In this document: positions 1 through 9,088 of the stretch, piece by piece
How the letters are laid out: each line of letters begins with the position of its first letter
Numbering within the stretch: the stretch's first letter is position 1
NCBI RefSeq assembly: GCF_013415365.1
Contig: NZ_JACBYB010000021.1
Location: forward strand, 124,001 to 188,000
Source: Gemella sp. GL1
Lineage (GTDB): Bacteria; Bacillota; Bacilli; Staphylococcales; Gemellaceae
Length of the DNA stretch: 64,000 bases
Direction: 5' to 3'
Program-made: the position numbers and the translations under genes
Notes under the pieces: model-generated
Databases searched by the model: none
What the model saw: the letters and a program-made list of their open reading frames with translations, nothing else
Told to the model about the DNA's origin: nothing

Positions 1-1073
1 TCTTCATCTTTTATATATTTTATAGTACATTTTTCTTTCTCTTTTATTCTTCCTGAACAAGTCCAGGCTATGTAGCTTGGATTATAGTGATGTCTTCTTT
101 TAAAACTTTTTCTGCAGGAACTACATTTTATCTTTCCTGAAAATTCATATCTTTCTTTATATTTTTCTTTACTTAGATGACTTCTTTTCTTTTCTGAATT
201 TTCTTAAATTAGTTTTTGAACTTTTTCAAATTTTTCTTTTGAGATTATTGCTGGATGATGATTTTCTATTAGATATTGGTCTCTCTCTCCTTTATTTTTC
301 CTTGTTTTGTAGTCTTCATCTGTGTATGTTTTCTGAAGGAGTAAATCTCCTGTGTAGTTTATATTTTTAAGTATTTCTGTTATTGTTCTTTCTTTCCAAC
401 TTTTTTCCCGATTTTTATTAGGGTATTTTTTGTTTAAATATTTTTCTATGGACCAAGTCCCCATTCCCTGTAAGTATAATTCATAGATTTTTTCTACATA
501 CTTTGACTCCTCTTCATTTATTATCATATTATCTTTATATTTTTTATATCCAAAGGCTGGTGTTGATACTATATATCTGCCTGTTTCAAACCTCTTTTTT
601 ATTGACTATTTTATATTCTTAGAGTGTGATCTTGATTCATCTTCAGCTAGTGATGATAATATTGTAAGCATGACTTCTCCATCCATACTTTGTGTATTTA
701 TATTTTCTTTTTCAAAGTATAGAGCAAGACCTAATTCTTGTAACTTTCTTACAATACTTAAACAATCTCTAGTATTTCTTGCTAATCTGCTTATTGATTT
801 TGTTACTACTAAATCTATATTTTTATCTTCACTATCTTTTATTAGTTCCTGCAAACCTTCTATTTTATCTATACTAGTTCCACTTACCCCCTGATCTGAA
901 TAAATTTTTACTAGTTTCCAATTATTGTGTTTTGATATTAATCTTTCAAAATGTTCTTTTTGATTTATAAAGCTATTTTCTTGCTCAAGAGACTTTGTGG
1001 ATACTCTTATGTATGCCGCAACTTTTACCTCTTTTGCCTTTTCTTTTGTTTCAGTTTTAGTAATTTTTCTCAA
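1..1073 (-). pseudogene. Large serine recombinase, degraded and cut by window edge
   Basis: A site-specific recombinase of the large serine family, which cuts and rejoins DNA at attachment sites through a serine-linked intermediate. The first 155 codons are a resolvase domain with the nucleophile motif YIRVST and the SRLARN region. The frame then meets TAG at 606-608, where the family usually has Trp (NIK-stop-SIKKRFETG), continues as the recombinase domain, meets TAA at 204-206, and continues into a Cys-rich zinc ribbon (IKCSSC, then WTC and KC). All three parts share one frame, so two nonsense changes rather than frameshifts broke it. Translation would start at TTG 1073, behind a strong AAAGGAGG. 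The 3' end lies outside the window. Recoding is possible but unlikely. Confidence 0.9.
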
Positions 1074-1129
1074 ATCTATTCCTCCTTTTCACTAGTATAT
1101 TGCCCTATAAGTCCATATATATCAAATAT

Positions 1130-1333
1130 TTACGGCATTATTTTATATAGGTATGGTTTGAATTTTTTCTGATTCTCTTTCCTTATTTTTCTATATTCTT
1201 TTAAACTTATTTCCCCTAAGATAAATAAATCTCCTATTATCTTTTGAGATAGTATGTAGATTAGTTCATTTTTTATATTTATATTTTCTTTATTTTTAAT
1301 TTTTAATACTTTTTCTGATTTTTTCACTTTCAT
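1130..1333 (-). CDS. Small SHOCT-like protein upstream of the recombinase
   Basis: A 67-residue, lysine-rich protein with ATG at 1333 behind GGGAGGATAAAAT. Its C-terminal half (LSQKIIGDLFILGEISLKEY, then RKIRKENQKKF) resembles the short C-terminal oligomerisation (SHOCT-type) motif often encoded just before serine recombinases of integrative elements. It lies 57 bp upstream of the recombinase on the same strand and is probably co-transcribed with it. A role as recombination accessory factor is inference from position; I do not recognise an exact family. The frame is intact although its neighbour is broken. Confidence 0.6.
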   Translation of the reverse strand: MKVKKSEKVLKIKNKENINIKNELIYILSQKIIGDLFILGEISLKEYRKIRKENQKKFKPYLYKIMP

Positions 1334-1398
1334 ATTTTATCCTCCCTCAATACTTAAGGGACAATTATTAATATTTTAGTAAATTTTTTCATAAATAA

Positions 1399-1436
1399 AA
1401 AAACTAGCCTAGATTTTTGTCTCTAAGCTAGTTTTT
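1399..1436 (-). terminator. Rho-independent terminator after the FtsX-type permease
   Basis: A 15-bp stem (minus strand AAAAACTAGCTTAGA pairing with TCTAGGCTAGTTTTT, one G-U pair) with an 8-base loop is followed by a T run on the minus strand. It lies about 135 bp beyond the permease stop and separates that transcript from the recombinase pair. Between 1437 and 1571 I see nothing coding. Confidence 0.75.
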
Positions 1437-1571
1437 CTTGTGTAGATTTCTTTTACTTCTTATTCTTACACCTTATCAAATATTTATCTGGTCATTATTG
1501 CTTCATACAATACTTATTTTATTGTTAATTCTTCCGTTATATAATGTTTTTCCATAAAAAGTAATCTCCCC

Positions 1572-3998
1572 TTAATGATCAAAAACAAATCTTTTGAAAA
1601 TAGTTTTATATATAATTAATAAAACTATTAGAGATAAAATTAACACGCCGTAAATCATAAAAATTAAATTTACTTTTAAAGTTAAGGATAAAAGTAATGC
1701 ACTATATGTATATATCATTATTGAAAAAATTATAATTCCAGAGAAAACTATGTATATCTCTCCTGTTGTTAGTTTTTTTATTTTTTCTAAAGAAATGCCT
1801 ATATTTCTTAAAATTTGAATTTCTGTTTTTCTTTCTTCTAAACTTAAAATCATTAAATTAAGTAAATTTATCACGAATATAAGCAAAATAAAATTATTCA
1901 AAAATAGTAAAGCATAATAAATTAGATTATAGAATAGTATATTTTCATTAATAATATCCTTCGTATAGATTCCCTCTAAACTTGTATAGGAACTTACATA
2001 AGTTCTAAGATCTTTATAAATTTCATCAGATATATTATATATTTCTAATGATAAGGTATCTGAAGCTTCTATACTAGATATACTTGGTGCTATAAGCACA
2101 AGATTAAATGGATGAAATTGGTTATCTATTATACTAACTATTTTATAGTTTTTTATTTCACCATTTATTTTATCTTTAATTTCTAAATTATCTCCTAATT
2201 TTAAATTTAATAATGCAGCTAACTTTTTATTTAAAACTAATTCATTATGTGATAAGTTTTCATCAAGCAATTTTCCTTCTAATACATTGAATTCTCTTAG
2301 TTCATTTCTCTTTTTTAAATCTAGTTTTATAATTTCTATGTCATCTATATCTCCTGATTTCTCACTCAACCTTATCCAATCATCACTATAATTGTGATTT
2401 GATGCTATTTTATAGTTTTTTGTATAGTCTATCTTTACTAAATCATTATCCTTTACCTTACTTTTTATATATCCAAAATCTAATTCACTTATAAAATTTT
2501 CACTTTTATTCGAGTCAGAATTTGTTATCACATAATCTGCTGGTAATTGATTTAAAATATTTTCTCTTACCTTACTTGAAAATACGCTAAGATAGTTAAA
2601 ACTCAACAATACCAAAACTATTGATAGAGTCATCAATTTCATAAGTATTGAATATTTTTTATAATTATTTGCGAAAGATTTTACAGGATATGAAATAACA
2701 AAATATTTTTCATTTTCAGACAATTTATATAAAGCTATAAAAAAGTATTTAAATCCTACAATCAAAGATATTAAACACAGCACTATTGCTCCATACTTTA
2801 CATATTCATTATCGAGTAGCCATGATAGAATATACATTATAAGATTGCTTAGAAGAAGAATTGCCACTTTTAATTTTATTTTTGTTTTAATGATTATTTC
2901 TTTTTTATGAGATAGTTTAATCTCGTCAACATATCTATTTCTTTCTTTAAATAGTAGACTAAATGTAATAATAGAAACTATTAATAAATTTAATATTAAA
3001 TAAATCATTGCGAATAGAATAAATACTGTAAATGATATCATCGTAAAGGAAATTTCTAATTTTTGAAAAATAATATTAAAAAGTAAATATATAATCGCTG
3101 ATAAAAATATCCCTATCAGTGATCCCACTAAACTTAAGTAAGAATTTTCTCCAATAAATATTCTATATATAGGCTTATTACTTAAACCCAATCTTTTTAA
3201 TATAGTAAATTCATTTAAACGCGACTGTAGTCTTATTTTGGAGATTCCATAAAGAGAAATTATATATGTTAATATCATTCCTACTAGCATTATATAAAAT
3301 AAGGGAGTATAGATTTGGATTTTTTTATAATCCAGCTCTTTATTTTTCATAATATCATATTTTAATTTTTTATCATTAAAATGTTCATTTAATATTTGTT
3401 TTATACTCTCTTTATTTTCTTTTGTCTTTACTTGTATTAAGTTTATTTTTTCATGTAAATTTATATTTTCTTGTATATCCGTCAAACTAATAAAAATTTT
3501 TGATGCCAAACTATCTTGACTATTGCTAGATACAATAGCTGAAATTTGATATTCTTGATTATACAAAGTTAGAATATTTCCAACATTAAGATTATATCTG
3601 TCAGCATAATTTTTATTAATAATTACTTTATTATTTTTTAAAACTTTTTCTCCATTTAAAGTTTGATATTTTCTTAATTCCATAGAATTATCTTCTAAAC
3701 CATAGATTGTAGAATTATCCTCTAATCCCATGACTAACAAGATATTAAGTTTTTCATAAGCAATAGGTATATTTTTTATTTTTTCATTGTCAAAAAAAAT
3801 ATTTTTTTCAATATATCCTACTTGTAAATCATATTCTCCAAATTTTTCATCGTTTCTATTTTTTAATCCATCACTTAAGCTATAGAAAATTAGAGTAAAG
3901 ACTAATAATAAAATCAAACTAATACTTGAAGAAACTATTAATATCTTACTCTTATCTTTGTTCAGTTTTACTGAATTTGTAATATATTTTTTTATCAT
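1572..3998 (-). CDS. FtsX-like (MacB-type) ABC transporter permease
   Basis: An 808-residue membrane protein, the permease partner of the ATPase just upstream. One N-terminal membrane segment (about residues 23-45) is followed by a large extracytoplasmic part, an FtsX domain with three segments near 230-350, two central segments, a second extracytoplasmic stretch, and a second FtsX domain near 690-800. This two-FtsX architecture is that of BceB/MacB-like permeases that export or resist peptides, or extract lipids. The 18-bp gap to the ATPase indicates one operon, which also includes the asparagine-synthetase remnant. The cargo is unknown; peptide export is suggested only by that neighbour. 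The frame is intact. Confidence 0.85.
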   Translation of the reverse strand: MIKKYITNSVKLNKDKSKILIVSSSISLILLLVFTLIFYSLSDGLKNRNDEKFGEYDLQVGYIEKNIFFDNEKIKNIPIAYEKLNILLVMGLEDNSTIYGLEDNSMELRKYQTLNGEKVLKNNKVIINKNYADRYNLNVGNILTLYNQEYQISAIVSSNSQDSLASKIFISLTDIQENINLHEKINLIQVKTKENKESIKQILNEHFNDKKLKYDIMKNKELDYKKIQIYTPLFYIMLVGMILTYIISLYGISKIRLQSRLNEFTILKRLGLSNKPIYRIFIGENSYLSLVGSLIGIFLSAIIYLLFNIIFQKLEISFTMISFTVFILFAMIYLILNLLIVSIITFSLLFKERNRYVDEIKLSHKKEIIIKTKIKLKVAILLLSNLIMYILSWLLDNEYVKYGAIVLCLISLIVGFKYFFIALYKLSENEKYFVISYPVKSFANNYKKYSILMKLMTLSIVLVLLSFNYLSVFSSKVRENILNQLPADYVITNSDSNKSENFISELDFGYIKSKVKDNDLVKIDYTKNYKIASNHNYSDDWIRLSEKSGDIDDIEIIKLDLKKRNELREFNVLEGKLLDENLSHNELVLNKKLAALLNLKLGDNLEIKDKINGEIKNYKIVSIIDNQFHPFNLVLIAPSISSIEASDTLSLEIYNISDEIYKDLRTYVSSYTSLEGIYTKDIINENILFYNLIYYALLFLNNFILLIFVINLLNLMILSLEERKTEIQILRNIGISLEKIKKLTTGEIYIVFSGIIIFSIMIYTYSALLLSLTLKVNLIFMIYGVLILSLIVLLIIYKTIFKRFVFDH

Positions 3999-4016
3999 AA
4001 TCTTTCCAACCTTAGA

Positions 4017-4757
4017 CTAAGTAGTTATCTTCAACAATTCTTTTTGTACTAAATCTATATTTTCATTTAGTCTTTCATTAGATGATTTATCCAAGACTAA
4101 TTTTGAAATTATTTGTCCATCTTTTAAAAAGTATACCTTATCTGCATTGGCGGCCACATATGAATCATGAGTAACCATAATCATAGTCTGCCCTAATTCT
4201 TTGATAGATTTACTTATAAAATCTATCAAAATTTGAGAATTTTTATAATCTAATGAACCTGTTGGTTCATCAGCCAAAATGATTTTTGGATTATTCATAA
4301 AAGCTCTAATAAAAGCAACCCTTTGTTTTTCTCCTCCCGATAACTCTCTTATATTTTTATTTTTTTCTCTAACAAGATTCGCCATTTTTATATATGTATT
4401 TGCTTTACTTTTTATAATATCATTACTTTCTTTTTTTAGTATTTTTGAAGGAAAAATAATATTTTCATAGGTTGTAAAAACATCTAATAATTGAAAATCT
4501 TGAAAAACTATTCCCATGTTTTCTAATCTATAATCTGCCCATCTATTAGTGTCAAATTTGGAAATCTCCATTTTATCAATTATTATCCTACCACTATCTA
4601 ATTTTAATAAACCTCCTATAAGTTTTAATAAGGTACTTTTTCCAGAACCACTCTTTCCCATTATTACAACAAATTCACCTTTTTTTACAGATAGATTCAA
4701 ATTATCTATAATTATTCTATCCTCGATTTTTTTATTTATATTTTGTAAATTTATCAT
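4017..4757 (-). CDS. ABC transporter ATP-binding protein, LolD/MacB type
   Basis: A 246-residue cytoplasmic ATPase that energises the FtsX-like permease encoded downstream. It has Walker A GKSGSGKST (about residues 34-42), the Q-loop VFQDFQ, signature LSGGEKQR, Walker B IILADEPTGSLD and the switch His in VTHD. DEPTGSLD is typical of the LolD/FtsE/MacB class. ATG 4757 sits behind AAGGTAGG and overlaps the last 26 bp of the asparagine-synthetase-like frame, so the three genes were built as one transcription unit. All nucleotide-binding motifs look functional. Confidence 0.9.
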   Translation of the reverse strand: MINLQNINKKIEDRIIIDNLNLSVKKGEFVVIMGKSGSGKSTLLKLIGGLLKLDSGRIIIDKMEISKFDTNRWADYRLENMGIVFQDFQLLDVFTTYENIIFPSKILKKESNDIIKSKANTYIKMANLVREKNKNIRELSGGEKQRVAFIRAFMNNPKIILADEPTGSLDYKNSQILIDFISKSIKELGQTMIMVTHDSYVAANADKVYFLKDGQIISKLVLDKSSNERLNENIDLVQKELLKITT

Positions 4758-5637
4758 ATTTTTTACCTACCTTATATTCCCATATCATCATACTCACTAA
4801 TGGCCACGCTAGTTCATTCCCATCTCTTCCCATTGCCCATAAATCAAAATTAATGTCATCAAGATTAGAATTATCTAATCCATATTTTCTTTTAAACTCT
4901 AGATAGTTATCATTATTTAAAATTTTTGATAATTTTGACCATTCTTTCTTTAATCCTCCATATATTATTCCAAATATTATTCCAAAATGTGATGTCTTAT
5001 CTAGCCTATTTAAGATACTATCTGGTATAATCTCTTTCATTGCAATTCTCAATAAATATTTTTTATATCCTGTTCTTGATATTTTATATTGAACTGGTAA
5101 ACTTAACATAAACTCAATCAATTCTCTATCTAAATATGGATGTCTTACTGTTATATTATTTACATCTGAAATATATTCCGTAATCATTGGTAATAAATTT
5201 TCTTTTATTCGTTTAATTTCTTTTTTTCTTCCATAGCTATATTTATTTTTAGACTTTAATGGGGATAGTATGTATTTTTTTATATTATAGATTAATGGTT
5301 CTTGTCTATTCCTAGAGAGATTACCAATATTTCTGAACGCTTTCAGTATGTGTCCACTAAAAAATAAATCATGATTAAAATAATTTGTCCCCGATAGCAC
5401 TTCATCACCGCCTAATCCAGTCAAAACCCTTTTGGCTGTTTCATAGATTATTTTTTGCGCTCCATACGTAGCAACATTACAGTAAGGTACCTGAGTAATT
5501 GGTGAATCATTAGGGAAGTTATAAAAAGATGTTAGGTAATCTGTATTAACTAAAATTGATTTTATATTATTTTTATTGCAAGTTTCCATTAAATATTTTC
5601 TTTCATCACCCTCATTAATGGTATCGTTATTTTTTTC
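4732..5637 (-). pseudogene. Asparagine synthetase/lasso cyclase-like gene, 5'-truncated
   Basis: This is the C-terminal part of an asparagine-synthetase-fold ATP-dependent amide ligase (AsnB, or McjC-type macrolactam cyclase). LTGLGGDEVLSG and the RHPYLDRELIEFMLSLP region are recognisable. The glutaminase domain and the SGGxDS pyrophosphate loop are missing, so it cannot be a working synthetase. The first ATG (5589) has no ribosome site, and the homologous frame runs upstream of it (NEGDERKYLMETC) to a TGA at 5638-5640. Skipping one base in an A7 run there would join another open frame (EENVQEFKEKPLEYVEK, up to about 5687), so a frameshift plus a 5' deletion is likely. A good ribosome site and ATG at 5686 now head only a 12-codon frame. 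Its position before an ABC exporter recalls RiPP clusters, but no precursor is visible. Confidence 0.75.
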
Positions 5638-5710
5638 TCAACATATTCTAAAGGCTTTTCTTTAAATTCCTGTACATTTTCCTCATACTATCCCTCCTTA
5701 TTTCGATTTA

Positions 5711-5738
5711 ATTCTACCATATATTCTATCAAAAGCAA
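5711..5738 (-). promoter_or_regulatory. Putative promoter of the truncated synthetase-ABC unit
   Basis: On the minus strand, TTGCTT (5733-5738) is followed after 16 bases by TAGAAT (5711-5716). An AAGGAGGG ribosome site and ATG 5686 follow, about 25 bp further on. The signal survives although the gene behind it is broken. Confidence 0.45.
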
Positions 5739-5838
5739 ATATAATTTTTGTAATTTTTACCAGAATATTCTGGGAATGTTTTTTTAAATTTCTGAAATAT
5801 TTAATGTTTGTTTCATTAGCAACTTTTATAAAAATAAA

Positions 5839-5875
5839 AAAACTACTTTAGCCTCATTTTGACTAAAGTAGTTTT
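5839..5875 (-). terminator. Terminator of the ABC-2 module
   Basis: Perfect 13-bp stem (AAAACTACTTTAG with CTAAAGTAGTTTT), 11-base loop, T run on the minus strand. It lies 45 bp beyond the stop of the ABC-2 permease and insulates this module from the synthetase-FtsX unit. Confidence 0.8.
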
Positions 5876-5919
5876 CTTTTGTTTGTTTTCTCTAACTTTG
5901 ATACTTGCATTATCCCAAG

Positions 5920-6672
5920 CTACATTTCATATGAAAATTTTTTATACGCTGTAAAGAACGTTAGGCATATTACAAGTATTAAGAATCTGGCATATTTAAA
6001 TCCATTGGCTACTGTAAAATCGTCAAATAGCAAAGTTGATCTTAACATGGCAACCATATGTGTGATTGGATTTAGGGCTACTATGGGTTGTAAGAATTTT
6101 GGCCATACATCCGTTGGAAAGAAAGCTCCTCCTAGGAATGTGAAAATTAAATTAGCCAAGTTACCAAAGGTTGAAGTATTTTTTACATTCTTAACTAGTA
6201 TACTGATATTAAGTCCTATCAATATTAAGGCCAATGAACTAAGTAATAGGATTATAGTCAGCCATATAGTGTGTTGCCAATGGAATTTTAATCCCAATTT
6301 TAAAAGTAGATTACAGACCACAAGAAGTAGAAATGTTTGTATAGCCATTATGACTACTTGAGTTGTCATTAATGCAGAAATTACTTTTGAGATTTTCATT
6401 GGTGTTACTTTTAAGAACTTTAGAAAACCATTTTCTCTATAACTAGATAGCATGATTGGAAATGCGATTAATCCTATTGAGGCGTAAAACATTCCTAATA
6501 TTCCAGGAAGTATGTAAGCCATATATGACATATCTCCCCTGCTTTCTCCTTTTCCTGCTATTCCCATAAAGATTAACATAACAATTGGAAAAATAGTTCC
6601 CATTATTAGTGATTGTTTATTACGTGCCTCCATTAAAAAGAATGATTTTACCATAGTTTTAAAACTAGTCAT
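5920..6672 (-). CDS. ABC-2 type transporter permease
   Basis: A 250-residue integral membrane protein with about six hydrophobic segments, beginning near residue 20 (IMGTIFPIVMLIFMG). The arrangement and the conserved GGAFFPTDVWPKFLQPIVALNPITH stretch (residues about 186-210) are those of DrrB/NodJ-type ABC-2 permeases. It overlaps the upstream ATPase gene by 8 bp and forms the exporter with it. The M16-peptidase-like gene at the head of the operon suggests peptide export, but the substrate is unknown. The frame is complete. Confidence 0.85.
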   Translation of the reverse strand: MTSFKTMVKSFFLMEARNKQSLIMGTIFPIVMLIFMGIAGKGESRGDMSYMAYILPGILGMFYASIGLIAFPIMLSSYRENGFLKFLKVTPMKISKVISALMTTQVVIMAIQTFLLLVVCNLLLKLGLKFHWQHTIWLTIILLLSSLALILIGLNISILVKNVKNTSTFGNLANLIFTFLGGAFFPTDVWPKFLQPIVALNPITHMVAMLRSTLLFDDFTVANGFKYARFLILVICLTFFTAYKKFSYEM

Positions 6673-7585
6673 TTAATCTTCCTCCTGTTTTTAAAAGAAA
6701 TATATCGTCTAATTCTATATCTGCAATTACAAGTCCTTCTAAATCATTAACACTTCTTTCTAAGTGGTCTGCAAGTTTATCTAAGATATGAGCTGAAGAT
6801 TTTGTATATATTATAATTTCCTCATCGTCTAGTTTTGTATATTCAATACCTTCCATAGATTTTACTAATTCTTCAATTTTGTATCTATTAGCATTTAGAC
6901 TAATTTTTTTCTTGTAGGGAAATCCTTCTGTTATATCATTTAGGCTCTTGTTTAAGATAATCTCCCCACCATTTATAATTATTAGGCGGTCGCAGATATC
7001 CTTGATTTCATTGATATAATGTGTTGTAAGGACAATAGTCTGTCCTTGTTCTTTTTGTTTTTTTATTAGTTTCCATAGTTCTTTTTTGGTTTGAATATCT
7101 AAACCTAGGGTTGGTTCATCTAAAAATATTACTTCTGGTTTATTTATTAAGCATATCGCAAGACTTACTCTTTGTTTTTGTCCACCAGAAAGCTCTGATA
7201 CATAGTTATTAAGATATTCTTCCATATGAACCATACTTAATAGGCTTTCTGCATTTTTAGTCGATAAGTTTATATCGTATAAGGAAGCAATAAATACTAG
7301 TAATTCTCCTACTTTTATATTATTGAAAAAGCTACTCGACTGAAATTGAACACCTATACGTCTTAGAGATTCTCTATTTCTCTCTTTTGATTCTCTTCCA
7401 AAAAGTTTACAAGAACCTTGGTAGTCTGTTCTAACTCCCTGTATACAATTTAACATAGTAGTTTTCCCCGAACCATTCTTTCCTACTAGAGCAAGGACCT
7501 CTCCTTTTTCTACTGAAAAATTAATATTTTTCAGAATAGTTTTATCTCCGTATGAATAACTTAAGCTATCTATATTGACTAGCAT
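6665..7585 (-). CDS. ABC transporter ATP-binding protein (drug/peptide exporter type)
   Basis: A 306-residue ATPase: Walker A GKNGSGKTT (about 36-44), VQFQSS Q-loop, signature [10 protein letters not shown], Walker B VIFLDEPTLGLD, switch His in TTHY. A C-terminal extension of about 85 residues follows, as in DrrA/CcmA-class ATPases. It partners the overlapping ABC-2 permease and begins 20 bp after the M16-like gene, so it is the second gene of a three-gene operon. All catalytic motifs are intact. The exported substrate cannot be read from the sequence. Confidence 0.9.
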   Translation of the reverse strand: MLVNIDSLSYSYGDKTILKNINFSVEKGEVLALVGKNGSGKTTMLNCIQGVRTDYQGSCKLFGRESKERNRESLRRIGVQFQSSSFFNNIKVGELLVFIASLYDINLSTKNAESLLSMVHMEEYLNNYVSELSGGQKQRVSLAICLINKPEVIFLDEPTLGLDIQTKKELWKLIKKQKEQGQTIVLTTHYINEIKDICDRLIIINGGEIILNKSLNDITEGFPYKKKISLNANRYKIEELVKSMEGIEYTKLDDEEIIIYTKSSAHILDKLADHLERSVNDLEGLVIADIELDDIFLLKTGGRLND

Positions 7586-7604
7586 GTTAAAACATCTCCT
7601 ATAA

Positions 7605-8597
7605 TTATATTAAAGCAATTTGGCTACATTCTCTATCAACCATTTGATTAAGTAAAGATATTATTTCCTCTTCATTTATTGAATATATAATAGACTTAGT
7701 ATTATTCAAGTTCATATTATCTCTACCAATTTGATGTTCTTTAGCTAAGAACATCAAAAAACTCTTCATAGTATTAGAACTAACTTGATACTCAATAATT
7801 TCTAACAAATTTTTCTTTAACTTAGTAATATTATTTTTAATATAATTCTCTAAACTTTTTGCTTGAATTAATTCTATTATTAAATTATTTAAAGATTTAA
7901 TATTATTTTCCTCTTTAGAACTATATATATATTGAATTTCTAAAAATGGATATGAATACTGAAAATATGTTTTAGCTATTATGAAATATAAATTATATGA
8001 ATTATTACGTAATTTATCGAATAAATAACCACTTGTTCCGTTCACTAAAGCTAAAGAAATAAGCGATAATATAATGGACGCTCTTTCTTCAATTTTTTCA
8101 TCAAGCATGTAAATAATAGAAACCATTGTAGCAGGATTTCCCTCTATTTCCTTACTTCTATTTCCACTTAAAAATAAGTCTGATAATATGGGTTTTTCTA
8201 TATTAAATTGTTTTTCAAAAATCTTGTTTTTTTTATTTATCAAATTTGAAAAAAAAATTTCAGATTTTGAAATATCTGAAGTAGCATAATAGATAGACAT
8301 GTACTCCCTTTTTGTTAATTCAGAAAGTACTGATTGAACATCGTTCAACGAAATAGAATTCAGATTATCTCCTAAAATATCAGTATTAACTATTCCTCTC
8401 CATACCAACTTATTCAATTCATCTTGATAATATCTAATGTTATCAAATTTTCTTGAAATTTTTTCATTAGCTATAACCTTCTTTTCCTTTTGTAAATCAA
8501 TTTCATAAATTTCACCCTGCAAAAGAAATTTAAATATTAATTCTAGATTTGTATTCAAAACTTCTTTGGAAGCTCTGTTGTACAGAAGTAACAACAT
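7605..8597 (-). CDS. M16 (insulinase-like) peptidase, N-terminally truncated
   Basis: A 330-residue protein resembling M16 zinc-peptidase family members from the middle of the first domain onward. NLELIFKFL followed by EKKVIANEKISR matches the helix after the metal site, and NGTSGYLFDKLRNNSYN matches the second domain. The HxxEH zinc motif that should come first is absent, and full-length relatives are about 420 residues, so it is either an inactive subunit or a deletion product. ATG 8597 overlaps the stop of a 22-codon ORF (TGATG), and it has no ribosome site of its own. M16 proteins process peptides in several bacteriocin clusters. The downstream ABC exporter fits such a role; this is inference. 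Confidence 0.6.
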   Translation of the reverse strand: MLLLLYNRASKEVLNTNLELIFKFLLQGEIYEIDLQKEKKVIANEKISRKFDNIRYYQDELNKLVWRGIVNTDILGDNLNSISLNDVQSVLSELTKREYMSIYYATSDISKSEIFFSNLINKKNKIFEKQFNIEKPILSDLFLSGNRSKEIEGNPATMVSIIYMLDEKIEERASIILSLISLALVNGTSGYLFDKLRNNSYNLYFIIAKTYFQYSYPFLEIQYIYSSKEENNIKSLNNLIIELIQAKSLENYIKNNITKLKKNLLEIIEYQVSSNTMKSFLMFLAKEHQIGRDNMNLNNTKSIIYSINEEEIISLLNQMVDRECSQIALI

Positions 8598-8665
8598 CAG
8601 ATTGCATCTGCAGTGACAGGCGTATCTAAAAATCTGTTGTTTTCAAAAAGTTCAGTAACCACCAT
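8597..8665 (-). CDS. 22-codon ORF translationally coupled to the M16-like gene
   Basis: ATG 8665 has a strong AAAGGAGG 11 bases upstream. It opens a 22-residue reading frame beginning MVVTELFENNRFLD and ending TPVTADAI, whose TGA overlaps the next ATG (TGATG). Past the TGA the same frame would read CCYFCTTELPKKF before another stop. Three readings are possible: a leader that only couples translation to the M16-like gene, the 5' remnant of a longer gene fused by deletion to the peptidase, or a RiPP-like precursor interrupted by a stop. I do not recognise the peptide. The ribosome site and coupling are directly visible; the rest is inference. Confidence 0.35.
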   Translation of the reverse strand: MVVTELFENNRFLDTPVTADAI

Positions 8666-9088
8666 ATCTCTAATTCCTCCTTTTCTACTTTCCGAGAAAT
8701 TTAACACTCTAAATTACTTTGATTATAAGTTTAATGCTAATTTTTTTCGTTAATTGTATTGTAGCAATATTTTTAATCGAAGTTAATATATTTTAATTAT
8801 CTTTCTGAAAATAATTATTTATTTCTGAAGTTTTTCGTTTATTTTCTTTCGTGGGAGTAGCATTAAAATTAAAAAGCCTTCTTAGAATTATTTTTTAATC
8901 TTAGTTTCTTTATTCTACCTATTATACTCATTAATTTCTTCCCCAATATTATAATAGTACTCTATCTATATATTGCCTTCTATATTAATAACTCTATATA
9001 CCAGTAATTATATTAAAGTCTCAACCCTACTAATTTCATAATATTCTATGTATTTAATAGATTAAAAATTTATATTACTTCATATTAA
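8666..9088 (-). other. Gene-poor 420-bp spacer with weak signals
   Basis: No gene of normal size is present. A TATAAT (minus strand, 8722-8727) lies about 57 bp before the 22-codon ORF but without a good -35. A 20-codon frame at 8869-8931, beginning MSIIGRIKKLRL and very basic, has a GGGGAAG element nine bases before its ATG. The frame is open further upstream, so it could be the tail of a lost membrane protein. The base composition is strongly AT-rich and looks like decayed sequence. Confidence 0.4.

Noticed and set aside
5762-5910. An open minus-strand frame through the spacer before the synthetase remnant, and a short MKQTLNISEI frame that resembles a lasso leader
   Set aside because: The first runs through the terminator T tract; the second stops after ten codons and lacks the conserved lasso leader Tyr/Pro motif and any core.
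8869-8931. A 20-residue very basic peptide (begins MSIIGRIKKLRL) that could pass for a leaderless bacteriocin
   Set aside because: The frame is open upstream of the ATG, there is no promoter or clear ribosome site, and it reads like the tail of a lost membrane protein.
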